From Phaseolus vulgaris (lineage: Eukaryota > Streptophyta > Magnoliopsida > Fabales > Fabaceae), in the NCBI RefSeq assembly GCF_000499845.2, contig NW_027174143.1, forward strand, positions 1 through 64,000: a stretch of 64,000 nucleotides of DNA, given 5' to 3'. Shown here in pieces: positions 42,324 through 53,610 of the stretch. Positions within the stretch are counted from its first letter, which is position 1, and each line of letters starts with the position of its first letter. Both the position numbers and the translations under genes were made by a program. The notes under the pieces were generated by a model. The model was not told the DNA's origin, did no database searches, and worked only from the letters and a program-made list of their open reading frames with translations.

Positions 42324-45300
42324 ATGAGAAAAATGAGAAGCAATCGTTCAAGCCCCGTGGCGCCTGTCGCTGCTGAAGGCGACGCCGCCATGACCATGGC
42401 GCAGATGGCAGAGATGATGCGCTCGTTGCAGGCAACTGTGGAAGCCTCACGCGTAGAGCAGGCGAGAATACATGAGGACCTGGTCGCCTCTCGCGCCAGG
42501 AACGAGGAGCTTAGCAAGGTGACTGAGGAGTTGCGTCAAGCTCTTCGGGAGCAGCAAGGACGTTCTTCTGCTGAAGAGGTGGCGCCGTCGACGCCACCTC
42601 ATGTTTTTCCTATGCCTTTTGTTCAGGCGATTACCGACACGCCCATTCCTGCGAGCGTGGTTCCGGTTAAGGCTGTTTTCACCGGCGTGGAGGATCCTGA
42701 GGCTCATCTCACCACGTTCCATACGCAGATGATGCTGTCGGGAGGGTCCGACGCCGTCTACTGCAAGATGTTCGTGAGTACGCTCCAGGGGACGGCGATG
42801 GAGTGGTTTGTGAGCCTGCCTAGCGGCCACATAACCAATTTTCATCAGTTCTCGAAGATCTTTGTTGAGCAGTACATCGTGAATAAGGCACCGCCCAGGG
42901 TGTCTTATGATCTGTTTGACATAAGGCAGTACCAGGGAGAGTCCCTCAGAGAATACCTGAATCGCTTTGGAGCGCAGATGGTCAGATCGCCGGCCAAGGA
43001 TGAAGAAATGCTGGTCTATGCCTTCAAGAAGGGCGTGCAGCCAGGACCATTCTACGAAGCCTTGATCAGGGCTCACCCCGCGACGTTTGCTGAAGTCAGG
43101 CGACTTGCGGTGGCTCACATCGCCGACGAGAATGAAGTCGCCGAGAAGAGAGGAAGCGTGGCTCCCGCCAGGCCACGCGCCCAGACTAGGATCCAGCCGC
43201 AGAGGGTGCTGGAAACAGCGGCGGCGGCCAGGAAGGACCAGAGGACTCGCCATCCTTACGATAGGAGGAACAAGGGAAGGAGCCAAGCACGCCAGCAACC
43301 AGCACGCCGGGAATACAATCGCCCGCCTAAGCACAAGTTTGTCATGGGACTGGCGGATCTGATCGCCATTCCTAACATATCTGCTAGGTTGAAAGCGCCT
43401 GAGAAGGTGGGCGACAAGGTGCTGGGGTCAAAGCCGGATGCCTGGTGTGAGTTCCACCAATGTTTTGGCCACACTTTGGACTCGTGTCTGTCCTTGGGAT
43501 ACCAGCTCGACGATCTGGTCAAGAGCGGGTTCCTAAATGACTATCTGCTGGACAGGAGGACGGGAGGAGCGTCGAGTTCCCAGCCGGCAGGTGGAGAAGC
43601 CCAGCAACACGAGATGCCTATCCACGGGGAGATCCACACCATTGCAGGGGGCTTCTCGGGTGGTGGATGCACCGTATCGCAGAGGAAGAAGTACGCGCGA
43701 TCGGTGATGACAGTGGATATGTTTGAAGATCACTCGCCGGAAGTGGACATTACGTTCACCAAGCAGGATCTTCGGGACGTTGTGCCCCATGACAACGATC
43801 CCATAGTTATTTCGTTGGTTACAGCAGGAAGGAAGGTCCACAGAGTTCTGGTGGACCAAGGAAGCTCGGCAGACGTGATGTTCTGGCCGACTTTCACGCA
43901 GCTGGAGTTGCCCCTTGACCAGCTAAGGCCCTATGGAGGGTGCCTATATGGGTTCGCTGGTGACCAGGTGGAGGTCAGAGGGTACATTGAGCTGAGAACC
44001 ACGTTTACAGATGAGGCTGGGTCGAGGACGGAGAAAATCAAGTACCTCATCGTAAACGCCCCTTCAGCATATAACATCCTGTTGGGAAGGCCCACGCTTA
44101 ACAGGATAGGCGCCATTCCGTCGACTCGGCACATGAAGGTAAAGTTGCCGTCCATGGAAGGGGTGGTGATCACGATCAAGTCTGATCAGAAAGAAGCGAA
44201 AAGGTGCTATGAGAATAGCCTGAAAAACAAAAGATCAGTGAGTTATGTAACAACCACCCCACCTCCCGGTGTGAAGCCCAGATCGACGGTAGCAGAGGAG
44301 GCCGCCGGAAGAGATGTGGAGATGGTAGATGCTGAGTTGGGGGAGAAGAATGCTGGTCTGGAGGAGGGAGAGGCGCGGAATCGCCCTGAGGAAGCGAGGG
44401 AGCAGGGAATCGCCAGGGCGGTGATCGCCAGAGAATCCAGGCCTAAACCTGTCGAGCAGTGGCTCCAAAAGGAGATCGGAGGAAAAATCTTCAAGCTGGG
44501 AAGATCTCTGGAGGTCGAGCTCCAGGACCAGATCGCCAAGGTGATTGAGCGGCATCTGGACGCGTTTGCATGGTCCGCTTCGGACATGCCCGGGATTGAC
44601 CCCGACTTCTTGTGCCATCATCTGGCGATGGACAACTTGGTGAGATCGGTGCGACAAAGAAGAAGAAAGTTCAATGAGGAGAGGAGGCAGGCGATCAGGG
44701 ACGAAACACAGAAACTCCTCGCTGCAGGCCACATCAGGGAAGTCCAGTACCCTGAATGGCTGGCAAATGTCGTGCTGGTGAAGAAGAGTAACGGGAAATG
44801 GCGCATGTGCGTCGACTTCACCGACCTGAACAAAGCTTGCCCAAAGGATTCGTATCCTTTACCAAGCATAGATGCCCTGGTCGATAGTGTTGCAGGGTGT
44901 AAGTTGCTGAGTTTCCTGGATGCCTTCTCAGGATATAATCAGATCAAGATGCATCCCATGGATGAAGAGAAGACAGCCTTCATGACGGAGAGATCGTGCT
45001 ATTGCTATAAGGTGATGCCGTTTGGGCTGAAGAACGCGGGGGCCACGTACCAGAGGCTGATGGATCGAGTACTTGCACCAATGCTGGGAAGGAACGTGCA
45101 AGCTTACGTCGATGACATGGTCGTGACCTCGCACGAAAAAAGCAAGCACGTTGCAGACTTGGAAGAATTGTTCACGACGATCGCCAAGTTCAAGTTAAAG
45201 CTCAATCTGGAGAAATGCATTTTCGGCGTGGAGGCTGGAAAGTTTTTGGGCTTCCTCCTGACTGAAAGAGGAATAGAAGCCAACCCAGACAAGTGTGCCG

Positions 45301-47762
45301 CCATCTTGGCGATGAGGAGCCCAGCAACGGTGAAAGAAGTCCAGCAGCTAACAGGTCGGATGGCAGCCCTATCTCGCTTCGTGTCAGCTAGCAGAGAGAA
45401 GGGCCATCCCTATTTTCAGTGCCTACGGCGCAATAATAAGTTCGTTTGGACGAAAGAGTGTGAGGAAGCTTTCGTCAAACTGAAGGAATATCTGGCGAGC
45501 CCGCCGGTTCTGTGCAAACCGCTGGTGGGAATCCCTCTCAGGTTGTATTTCGCTGTAACTGAGAGGGCGGTGAGTGCGGTGCTCGCCCAGGATCAAGATC
45601 AGGCTCAGAAGCCTGTTTATTTTGTGAGTAAGGTGTTGCAGGGCCCCGAGACGAGATACCAGGCCCTGGAGAAAGCTGCGTTGGCAGTAGTGTTCTCGGC
45701 GAGGAGATTGCGCCACTACTTCCATAGCTTCACAATACTGGTGATGACTGACCTGCCCATCCAGAAGGTCTTGAAGAAGCCTGACGTTGCGGGAAGGATG
45801 GTGAAGTGGGCCGTAGAGTTGTCAGAGTTTGATATTAAATATGAGCCCCGAGGCCCGATCAAGGGGCAAATCTTTGCAGATTTCGTGGTTGAGCTCTCAT
45901 CAGAGGCGACGCGGGTTGAAGGAGACGACTTCCGTTGGGTACTTTCTGTGGATGGATCATCGAACCAGCAGGGCAGCGGTGCTGGAGTCATATTGGAAGG
46001 ACCCAACGGCGTGCTGATCGAACAATCTCTGAGGTTCGCCTTCAAAGCCAGCAACAATCAAGCAGAGTATGAGGCGCTGATTGCCGGGATTCTGCTGGCC
46101 AAGGAGATGGGAGCTAGGGTGCTGATGGCTAAGAGTGACTCGCTGCTAGTCACGGGGCAAGTAACAAGCGAGTTCCAAGCTAAAGATCCACAAATGGCGG
46201 CTTACTTGGCGTATGTGCAGGAATTGAAGAGTTCCTTTGCCTCCTTTGAAGTAGTACATGTGCCCAGAGAGCAGAATGCCCGAGCTGACTTGCTTGCTAA
46301 GCTCGCCAGCTCAGGCAAGGGGGGTAGGCAGAGGACGGTGATTCAAGAAACTCTGAAGACGCCAAGAGCATTTGTGGCAGATCACCTGGTTCTTCAGATA
46401 AGCAAGTCGACGGAAAAGGTAGCGAGAAGCCATAAGTCCTTGACGCAAGAAACTCTCAGATCGCCGAGAATTAGAGCATGTCGAGGAGAGAAGGTGAGCA
46501 TGACGCAGGTATGTGCCATCCATGAGCCAGATACTTGGATAACACAGTACAAGCGGTGCCTGGCAGATGGCCTCCTCCCACTGGATCTGACAGAAGCTAG
46601 GAAGGTAAAGAAAAATTCCAGCAAGTACACATTGATTGATGGCGATCTGTACAGGTTTGGGTTCACTCACCCACTCCTGGAATGCGTACACGGCGAGAAG
46701 TGCACGAGGATCATGGCAGAGCTCCACGAGGGTATATGCGGAAGCCACGTTGGGGGTCGAGCTCTGGCCGCGAGGACTCTCCGTGCAGGCTACTACTGGC
46801 CATCGATGAGAGAAGATTGCAAGAAGTATGCCCAATGTTGTAAACAAAGCCAGCAGCACGCCGATTGGCATAAGGCACCTCCCGAGGAGTTGAAGTCGAT
46901 TTATAGCCCTTGGCCATTTCATACCTGGGGAATCGACATCCTGGGACCTTTCCCGCTGGCGATCAGGCAGATGAAGTACTTGGTGGTGGCGATTGAGTAT
47001 TTCACCAAGTGGATTGAAGCAGAACCAGTGGCCCAGATCACCGCACACAAGATCGAAGGTTTCGTGTGGAAGAACATCGTGTGCCGGTTTGGAGTGCCTA
47101 AACGCCTGGTGTCGGATAATGGGACGCAGTTTGCAAGCCACCTGTTGAAGAAGCTTTGCAAAGGGGTGGGAATTCAACAAGTGTTTGCATCCGTCGAGCA
47201 CCCTCAGACAAATGGCCAGGTGGAGTCAGCTAATCGGGTGTTGTTGAGAGGTTTGAAGAGAAGGCTTGAGAAAGCCAAGGGAAGTTGGGCTGAGGAGGTG
47301 CCCCGTATAGTCTGGGCGTACCACACCACTGAGCAGTCAGGAACCCATGAGACCCCGTTCAGTTTGGTCTATGGGTGTGATGCCATGATTCCGGTGGAGA
47401 TCCAGGAGAGCTCGCCGAGATTCCAGAACTTCGTAGAGGAAGACTCGAATGAAGAGAGAAGGCTGAACCTAGATCTACTGGATGAGGTCAGGGAATAGGC
47501 GAGGTTGAAGGCTGAAGCCGTGAAGAGAAGGGTTGAACGAAGATACAACTCGAAGGTGATGCCAAGGCAGTTTAGAGAGGGCGATCTGGTGATGAGAAAG
47601 GCCCACCAGTACGAGATGGAGAATAAACTGTCACCCAAGTGGACTGGACCGTTCAGAATAACCGAGGCGCTCGGGAACGGAGCCTACCGCTTAGAGACGC
47701 TGGAAGGAGGGACGATTCCTCGCACCTGGAACGCCACACACCTGAAGTTGTACTATAGTTAA
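42324..47762 (+). CDS. Gag-pol polyprotein of element D (one in-frame stop at 47496)
   Basis: From ATG 42324 (MRKMRSNRSS) 1,724 codons are open, then TAG at 47496-47498, then the same frame continues to 47762. Domains: gag core (about residues 115-225), a CEFHQCFGHTLDSC-like knuckle (about 375), aspartic protease with VDQGSSADV (about 508-520), RT (about 790-970, YVDD 928-931), a first gypsy RNase H (about 1080-1170), a second archaeal-type RNase H starting VLSVDGSSNQQGSGAG (about 1206-1330), and integrase with zinc finger (about 1455-1515) and core residues D1538, D1598 and E1634 (spacing 35). Two RNase H domains are the mark of the Tat lineage. The fourth zinc ligand reads Ser (CCKQSQ, S1509). 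The stop removes only the integrase C-terminal tail. Confidence 0.93.
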
Positions 47763-48094
47763 GAGCTTTGTAAGTAAAGACAAACACAAAAGTCATATTA
47801 CAATGTCTCTGATGAAACAGTTTGAAAGGGGGCACTCTTTTTTCCCTAAGGAGGGTTTTTAATGAGGCCACCCAATAAAAGAAGAGTTTTCGAAGTATAA
47901 GGTGTTTTCAGATTGCATGTTTGCTTTTTTCCAAGAGTTTTGAAGAAAGACCTTGTCGCTTGTATGTGATTTAAGGCAAGAAAAGATATATCGCATGCTT
48001 TCTAAAAGTTTTAAGTCCTCATCGTTTTTCGGCGATTGGAGGCACCAGTTAAAGATTTAAAGTCCTCATCGTCTTTCGGCGATCGGAGGCACCA
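47763..48094 (+). other. Non-coding region after pol of element D
   Basis: About 330 bases following the stop, with GGGGGCACTC near 47827 and the first degenerate repeat words (TTTCGGCGAT at 48026 and 48074). No gene. Confidence 0.6.
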
Positions 48095-48800
48095 GTGAAA
48101 GACCTCCTCGCCGTCGAGCGAGTGCAGGCGAGAAAGAGAAAAAAGTCCTCCGTGTTTCTGGGGGCGAGAAGATGTAACCCCTGGGGCAATGTAGAGGCAA
48201 GTGAAAGCCCTCATCGCCGTCGAGCGAGTGCAGGCGAGAAAGAGAAAAAGTCCTCCGTGTTTATGGGGGCGAGAAGATGTAACCCCTGGGGCAATGTAGA
48301 GGCAAGTGAAAGCCCTCCTCGCCGTCGAGCGAGTGCAGGCGAGAAAGAGAAAAAGTCCTCCGTGTTTCTGGGGGCGAGAAGATGTAACCCCTGGGGCAAT
48401 GTAGAGGCAAGTGAAAGCCCTCCTCGCCGTCGAGCGAGTGCAGGCGAGAAAGAGAAAAAGTCCTCCGTTTTTCTGGGGGCGAGAAGATGTAACCCCTGGG
48501 GCAATGTAGAGGCAAGTTAAAGACCTCCTCGCCGTCGAGCGAGTGCAGGCGAGAAAGAGAAAAAGTCCTCCGTGTTTCTGGGGGCGAGAAGATGTAACCC
48601 CTGGGGCAATGTAGAGGCAAGTTAATGACCTCCTCGCCGTCGAGCGAGTGCAGGCGAGAAAGAGAAAAAGTCCTCCGTGTTTCTGGGGGCGAGAAGATGT
48701 AACCCCTGGGCAATGTAGAGGCACCAGTAAAAAGTCCTCCGTGTTTCTAGGGGCGAGAAGATGTAACCCCTGGGGCAATGTAGAGGCGAGTTTAAAGACC
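48095..48800. repeat. 105-bp tandem repeat array of element D
   Basis: Unit anchors GTCCTCC lie at 48145, 48250, 48355, 48460, 48565 and 48670: exactly 105 bases apart, six full units and one short one. Each unit contains GGGGGCGAGAAGATGTAACC and CGCCGTCGAGCGAGTGCAGG. Because 105 is divisible by three, long repetitive frames run on both strands; they are not genes. Confidence 0.92.
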
Positions 48801-48940
48801 TTCTCGCCGATGAGCGAGTTCAGGCGAGTTAAAGACCTTCTCGCCGATGAGCGAGTTCAGGCGAGTTAAAGACCTTCTCGCCTACATGCGAGCTTAGGCA
48901 AGATAAAATCCTTCTCGTCTCGAACGAGTTCAGGTATAGT
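48786..48940. repeat. 37-bp tandem repeats of element D
   Basis: About four units of TTAAAGACCTTCTCGCC followed by GAGCGAGTTCAGGCGAG, degenerating to the right. They share words with the 105-bp unit, so both probably come from one shorter ancestor. Confidence 0.8.
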
Positions 48941-49533
48941 GCAGAGGGTGGAAGAAGTTTGGAAGGTGGCTAAGGTAGGTTCGAAGAGAACGCCTAGTCA
49001 CCCGGTCTTTCGTTCTGAAGTTCAGGGAGGTAAAGAAGGATCCCAAAAGGCGTTTCTACCCCCAGATAAAGAAACAATGGCCAAAGCGGGAGGCTGGAAA
49101 GAAGCTGATATCACCAAGAGTCTCTGGCGACCAGGAAATGTTCGAACATCGGCGAGAACGTTAAAAGACCCGTTTCGATGGAGCAGATCGGGTGAAGCAG
49201 TGTTTAAGCCAGTAGCTGATTTAAAGTCTGTTGCTTAAAAACTGTTTCTTACGTTAAGGTTAGTTGCCTTAAGATTACAAGTTGATTAAAGTGATTATTG
49301 CTTAAGTTTGAAGTGGTTCAAAGCAGTTAAGTCAAAAGCCGTGTTTACAAAATCGTTAAGTTAGATCCGATAAAGTTAAGCAAGCAAGGAAAGTTGAAGC
49401 GCTTAAAGAAGCCAGGAGAGGGAATACCCAAGCTTTGTCATTAAGATAAATATCAGTTAAAGGCACATATACACGAGTTCATTACAAAATGATAGAAGGG
49501 AAAGCACGAAGGTAGTAGATGGAGAAGGGTTGA
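48941..49533. other. Spacer between tandem repeats and the antisense gene
   Basis: Non-coding. T/A-rich repeated words GTTAAG and TTGCTTAAG around 49230-49390. It would form the 3' untranslated region of the antisense gene. No gene seen. Confidence 0.5.
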
Positions 49534-51038
49534 TTAATCTTCAGCAGGAACGACCTTTCCATCCACCACTTCATTGTTCAGCGACACCATGCTGAGATCC
49601 AGGTCGGGGAATAGGCAAGCAAATTGTTCCCGCGCAGCTTCGAATCCAGCGGCCAGAATTTGAGCAGAGTTTAGCTTGAGTTCTTCAATTTGCTTCTGAA
49701 GTTCCTCAATCCGCTTCTTGAGGTCTTCAGTTTACTCTTTCAACTCTTTATTCTGTTGCTCCAGCTCTTCAACCTGTTTTTTGAGTTGTTCGTTGGTCTC
49801 TTGAGCCTGGAGAAGGTCTTCAGTAACCTTCTTGGTTTCCGCTTGCGCTTGGGCTAGTTCAGCGACTGCCTTTCCTTTCTCTTTGTTGGCCTCGGCAAGA
49901 TCAGCTATGGCGTCGTCCCTCGCCTTTTCCACTTGCCCAAGTAATTTCTCTCGGTCGATCGACCTCTGCTCCAGTTTTTGCACCTTAGCGGCGTCAGCTT
50001 TCATGAGAGCCTCCAGGTCAACCGCCCTGGCGCGAAGGGGCACAATCTTGCTTTCCAGTTCGACCTTCTCTTGAGCAAGTTGATGCACCTTGTGGCGAAG
50101 GTCAGTGGCCTCCTTGCGTGCCAGTCTGAGCTCGGTGCTCATCGCGTCTTCTACTCGGGAGTGTTCAATCTCTGCGAGTGTCAGGTTGAAAGACAATTTC
50201 TCCACCTCGACCCTCATAGTGCTGTTTTCAGTTTTGAGGTTGAAGAGATCGTCTTGAAGCCTCCTGGTGGAGCTCTCCACAGCTCTGGTTATGATCGCCG
50301 GGATATCCTCTGCTATGGTCTTCAGCTTGGCAGTTAGAGGCTCCCACATCCTTGTGACCTCCAAAGGGAGGTTTGCTGCTTGGAGAGGCGCCAGGTGGGC
50401 CTGTTGTGGGTTCTCGTCGCCACCTTCCTTAGCAGGTTCTTCAGTAGTTGCTTCTTGGCGTGGCGACGGAATCGGGGATTCAGTGATCAGAATCGGAGAG
50501 GTATGAGCAACCTCATCCCCGATTGGAGCATCTTCTGCAGCTGAAGCGTTTGAAGGGGGACCCCCTCCAGCTGACACATATGGTGTAGAAGCGCTTGGGG
50601 GGTCCTCCAGGAAGTTTGGCTCTTGGGCCTCAGCTGCAGGTGGCGCAGTGGCCAGTGGGACCGCTTGGACTGGTGAGGCAGGAGCCTGTGGGGTTGGTGA
50701 TGATGGAGGAGGGGCAGGCGTCGATGGAGGTGTTGAGGTTGGAAGAGGGGGTGGAGCAGGCGGTGAGGAAGGTGCCACCCTCTTCCTCTTTGTGACCAAA
50801 CCGTCCTCGGTGGCCTCATCATCTTCTTCCTCTTCCTCATGGATCACTTGAGCGGCTTTCCTTTTAGGCCTTTTAAGAACCAGTTTTTTGCGTTGGGCGG
50901 GTTCCTTAGGTGGTGATCGCCCGTGGACGATAGCCTTCTCCACCACCGAGTTGGGCACTGTTTGCGAGCCCGTCGCCAATCCATGGTTTCGGGCGAGCGC
51001 CTTAAGTTCAGCGAGCATGCCTTGGCCCAACATGTCGT
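49534..51038 (-). pseudogene. Antisense gene of element D, coiled-coil exon
   Basis: The exon begins at 51038 after the acceptor TTCCATGCAG and enters in phase 1 with DDMLGQGMLAELKALARNHG. A basic patch (KKLVLKRPKRKAAQ), a long acidic and proline-rich linker, then about 250 residues of coiled coil (for example DLRHKVHQLAQEKVELESKI and QVEELEQQNKELKE) follow. One TAA at 49732-49734 interrupts it. The same frame continues with another coiled coil and ends VVDGKVVPAED at 49534, like element C. With the upstream exon the joined frame is 816 codons including the stop. Function unknown; a coiled-coil assembly role is only a guess. Confidence 0.75.
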
Positions 51039-51221
51039 CTGCATGGAACGAAAATGCATGGGTTAACTCAGGGAAAAAAAAATAAATGCATAAGGTAGTA
51101 CACAGCAAAGCAGATGATATGTGCAGGAAAGATAAAATCAAAGTCTTGCGCATAACGCGCAAGACGCCCAGAAACAGCTAAACAGAAGCAGTATTGAAAC
51201 AACGGTTTTTAATGTTCTAAC

Positions 51222-52164
51222 CTATTCGAATTTCTAGCTGGTCTTCGTAGAATTCGAAGCAGATCAAGGTGGTGGTAAGGAAAGTGATGTTGGCATCCGC
51301 CACCCTCTTCCAGAAGAGACAGAGATCTCTGTCCAACGCTCCCATGCTATCAGGACTTCTGGGTCTCCTGAAGCAGCTTTTGGATTCTTTCTTCCCCTTA
51401 TCCACCCAGTATAAGGGGAAGCCGTCGAGTAGGGATTCGTCCTTGTCGTTGGCGCGCACTTGGACGAACTTCCCTTTCCAATCTTTATACGATTGCTGGA
51501 AGATAGCAAAGATGGACCTCCCAGCGATCGCGTTCAAGCTAACCCATAGGCGGTCTCCCGGGTGCTTGGCTTCAAAGAGGAATAAAAACACGTCCACCGA
51601 TGCGGGCAACCCCAGATGGGCGCACATCACTTCGAACGCTCGCACAAACGCCCAGCTGTTGGGATGGAGCTGGGCGGCGGCAATGTTGAGCTCAGTTAGG
51701 AGCTCCCTTTCGAAACGGGTGAAAGGGAACTTGAGCTTCACCTTCTTGAATAAGGTTGTGTAGACAAAACAGAAGGGCCCGTCGGCACTCACCTTCTCAT
51801 CAGCACAAACAGGCAGATCGGGGGGGCAAGGCAGCACCATCATCTTCTCGTCGTGCTCCTTGTGAAACGATTGATGAATCTCGTCCCCCTTAGTCAGCCG
51901 CAAAACTGCTCCCGCAGTGTTCACAGAGGATGTCTCCCTCAGAAGGGTCGAGTTGGCTCAGGGATACAAGGTTTTGAAGTCTGGCAGGGGAACGGGGGCT
52001 CCTCCGGCGATAGGTGGAGTCGCCTGGGCCAGAACAGGACGGGAAGGCGCAGGCCTCTCAGCCTGGGAAGATGAAGCGCCACGAACTCGTGGTGGATCGT
52101 GTGCTTGTGAAGGGGGGTTTCGTGATGAAGGAGGAGGATTCGGGGTGATCTTTGTGCGAGTCAT
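51222..52164 (-). pseudogene. Antisense gene of element D, domain exon
   Basis: From ATG 52164 (MTRTKITPNPPPSS) a proline-rich start is followed by TGA at 51960-51958, then the same frame is open to the donor AATAG|GTTAGA at 51222. The domain (FERELLTELNIAAAQLHPNS, WAFVRAFEVMCAHLGLPASV, YKDWKGKFVQV, FPLYWVDKGK) is the plant 'putative gypsy type transposon' type (PF04195-like by recognition). The 943 bases leave phase 1, as in C. The intron 51221-51039 is 183 bp, exactly as in C. Apart from one stop in each exon the gene is intact. Confidence 0.75.
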
Positions 52165-52763
52165 GATACAAGCTGCAAAGGAAGAAGAAAGGAAAAATGA
52201 TCAGGGGTTACAGAGGCTGACTCGATCATAGAAGGAAGGTGAAAAACGAACGAATGTAGGTTCGTTGCGACGATTGACGAAGCCCTAAGTTACGCAGAAG
52301 GAGAAATGGAAAAACAACCCACAGCGTATGCACCAGGCAGTTACAGGATGATGCGAATTGGTTAAAATGCAAGGAAAACCAGCAGAAGAAGGAAAGTAGG
52401 TACCTTTTGATGATCAGGAAGACAATGAAGGTTGATGGTGATTCAGAATGCTGGAGAGCGCTGAGAGTTTTTCGCAGAAGGAAGTTAGAGCGTTCGTGAA
52501 TGCGAGGGAAAGTGATGGAACAGTGTTGAGTGAAAATGGGTTTAAGGGTTTTTTCGAAATGGGTTTAGGAAGCGCAAACGGCAACTGAAGAGAGCCGTTG
52601 ATGAAGCCACGCGTCAAGCGATGAGTGAGGGGTTTGGTGGAGCGTCAGAGCAGCAGAAGGTACAACCGCTTGGAATTCTGCGTCAGTGCCACGTAGACCA
52701 GTGTTGATGTGACTCTTTCAGTCTTTTCGCTAGAGAAGTCTTCGCTTAAGACTGGGGAGCATG
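52165..52763 (-). other. 5'UTR intron and upstream region of the antisense gene; polypurine tract of D
   Basis: On the minus strand the donor CATCAAAAG|GTACC (exon end 52404) and the acceptor CTTCCTTTGCAG (exon start 52172) bound a 231-bp intron just before the ATG. The promoter should lie in about 52430-52760; only weak TATA-like TTAAACCC words were seen. On the plus strand AAGACTGGGGAGCATG (52748-52763) is the polypurine tract. Confidence 0.6.
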
Positions 52764-53559
52764 TGTACCGCCCTGGTAGTCGGGAGTGATGACGTGGCAT
52801 CCTGCTACAGTATAGGCGTGTTGACAAGGCGCCAGGTTGGCAGAAGGGAAGGAAGTCGGGGGGCTCGCGTAGTCGCCAGTTGTCAAGTTGGCGTGTTCCG
52901 ATCTCCAGCTTACTAGAATCGGCGATCACCGGGTTAAAGATGAAGTCGCCAGATGTAGATTCAGGCGACCTAGTCATTGGAGATCGCCAGAGCAAGCACA
53001 TCGCCGAAGATGAAGGAGAAGCAGATTACGAAGGCGGCCGGCGAGACCACAGGGAAGGTGTATGAAGGCCCCTAACTCGCCAGTTCCAGTAGAGATCGCA
53101 CTCCCAAGTTAGCTATGCACTGGGCAGTACCATGCATAAGTAACTTAGCCAAAATGAGAGTAGAAGCAGCGCCAAGTCAAGGAGCCTCCAGATGATGGCA
53201 CGTGTACAGTTGGATGCGAGCCACGTGTCCAAGTCTGTAATTGCCAGGAGAGAGAAAGTTACCAGGTATATAAGAGTTCTTAACGAACTTTCTGAGGTAC
53301 GCACATTCAGTTTATACTCTTTACGCTTGCGAGTTGTAGAGCTGACTGTGAGAGAGGATTTGCACGGTTCTTGTTCTCTTCATATTTGGTGATACCGTCA
53401 CTAACTTGAGCGTTGGAGGGCGATCGGCCGCAGCGGCGCCGCTCTGTTTCTTTGCAGGTTCTTGAGGTGGATCTCGAAGAGGAACGGAGGTTCGAAGTGG
53501 TGTGCACGTCGATCCTTTGACGAGGTAGTTTCCAGCGTTCCGGTCAACAGGCGGGATCA
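52764..53559 (+). repeat. 3' LTR of element D, 796 bp
   Basis: Same boundaries and length as the 5' LTR, followed by attcc. TATA box at 53267-53274, G-boxes and shared motif conserved (the motif has CTAACTTGAGCGTTGGAG at 53401). Confidence 0.95.
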
Positions 53560-53610
53560 ATTCCAAAGAATGTCAAGAATCATTCTAATTGTGGTAGTGG
53601 AATCACATCC

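Larger units (their letters stand above)
41119..53559 (+). mobile_element. Element D: complete Tat-type gypsy element, 12,441 bp, TSD attcc
   Basis: Order: 5' LTR 41119-41914, primer site, gag-pol 42324-47762 (one nonsense codon), tandem-repeat spacer 48100-48940, antisense two-coding-exon gene 52164-49534, polypurine tract 52748-52763, 3' LTR 52764-53559. TSD attcc at 41114-41118 and 53560-53564. Both LTRs are 796 bp; by eye I count about 12 differences, so the insertion is young. It lies in the 5' LTR of F. Confidence 0.92.

Noticed and set aside
42447..43334. A 295-codon minus-strand frame opposite gag
   Set aside because: It mirrors the gag coding strand in GC-rich sequence; no recognised domain. 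Similar shadows occur at 44235-44732 and 46311-47201.
48011..48778. A 255-codon minus-strand frame and several plus-strand frames with repeating peptides
   Set aside because: They exist only because the 105-bp tandem repeat unit is a multiple of three and contains no stop in several frames; no domain or start context supports a gene.
48095..48800. Regularly spaced repeats as a possible CRISPR array
   Set aside because: The whole 105-bp unit is conserved with no unique spacers, and the context is a plant retrotransposon.
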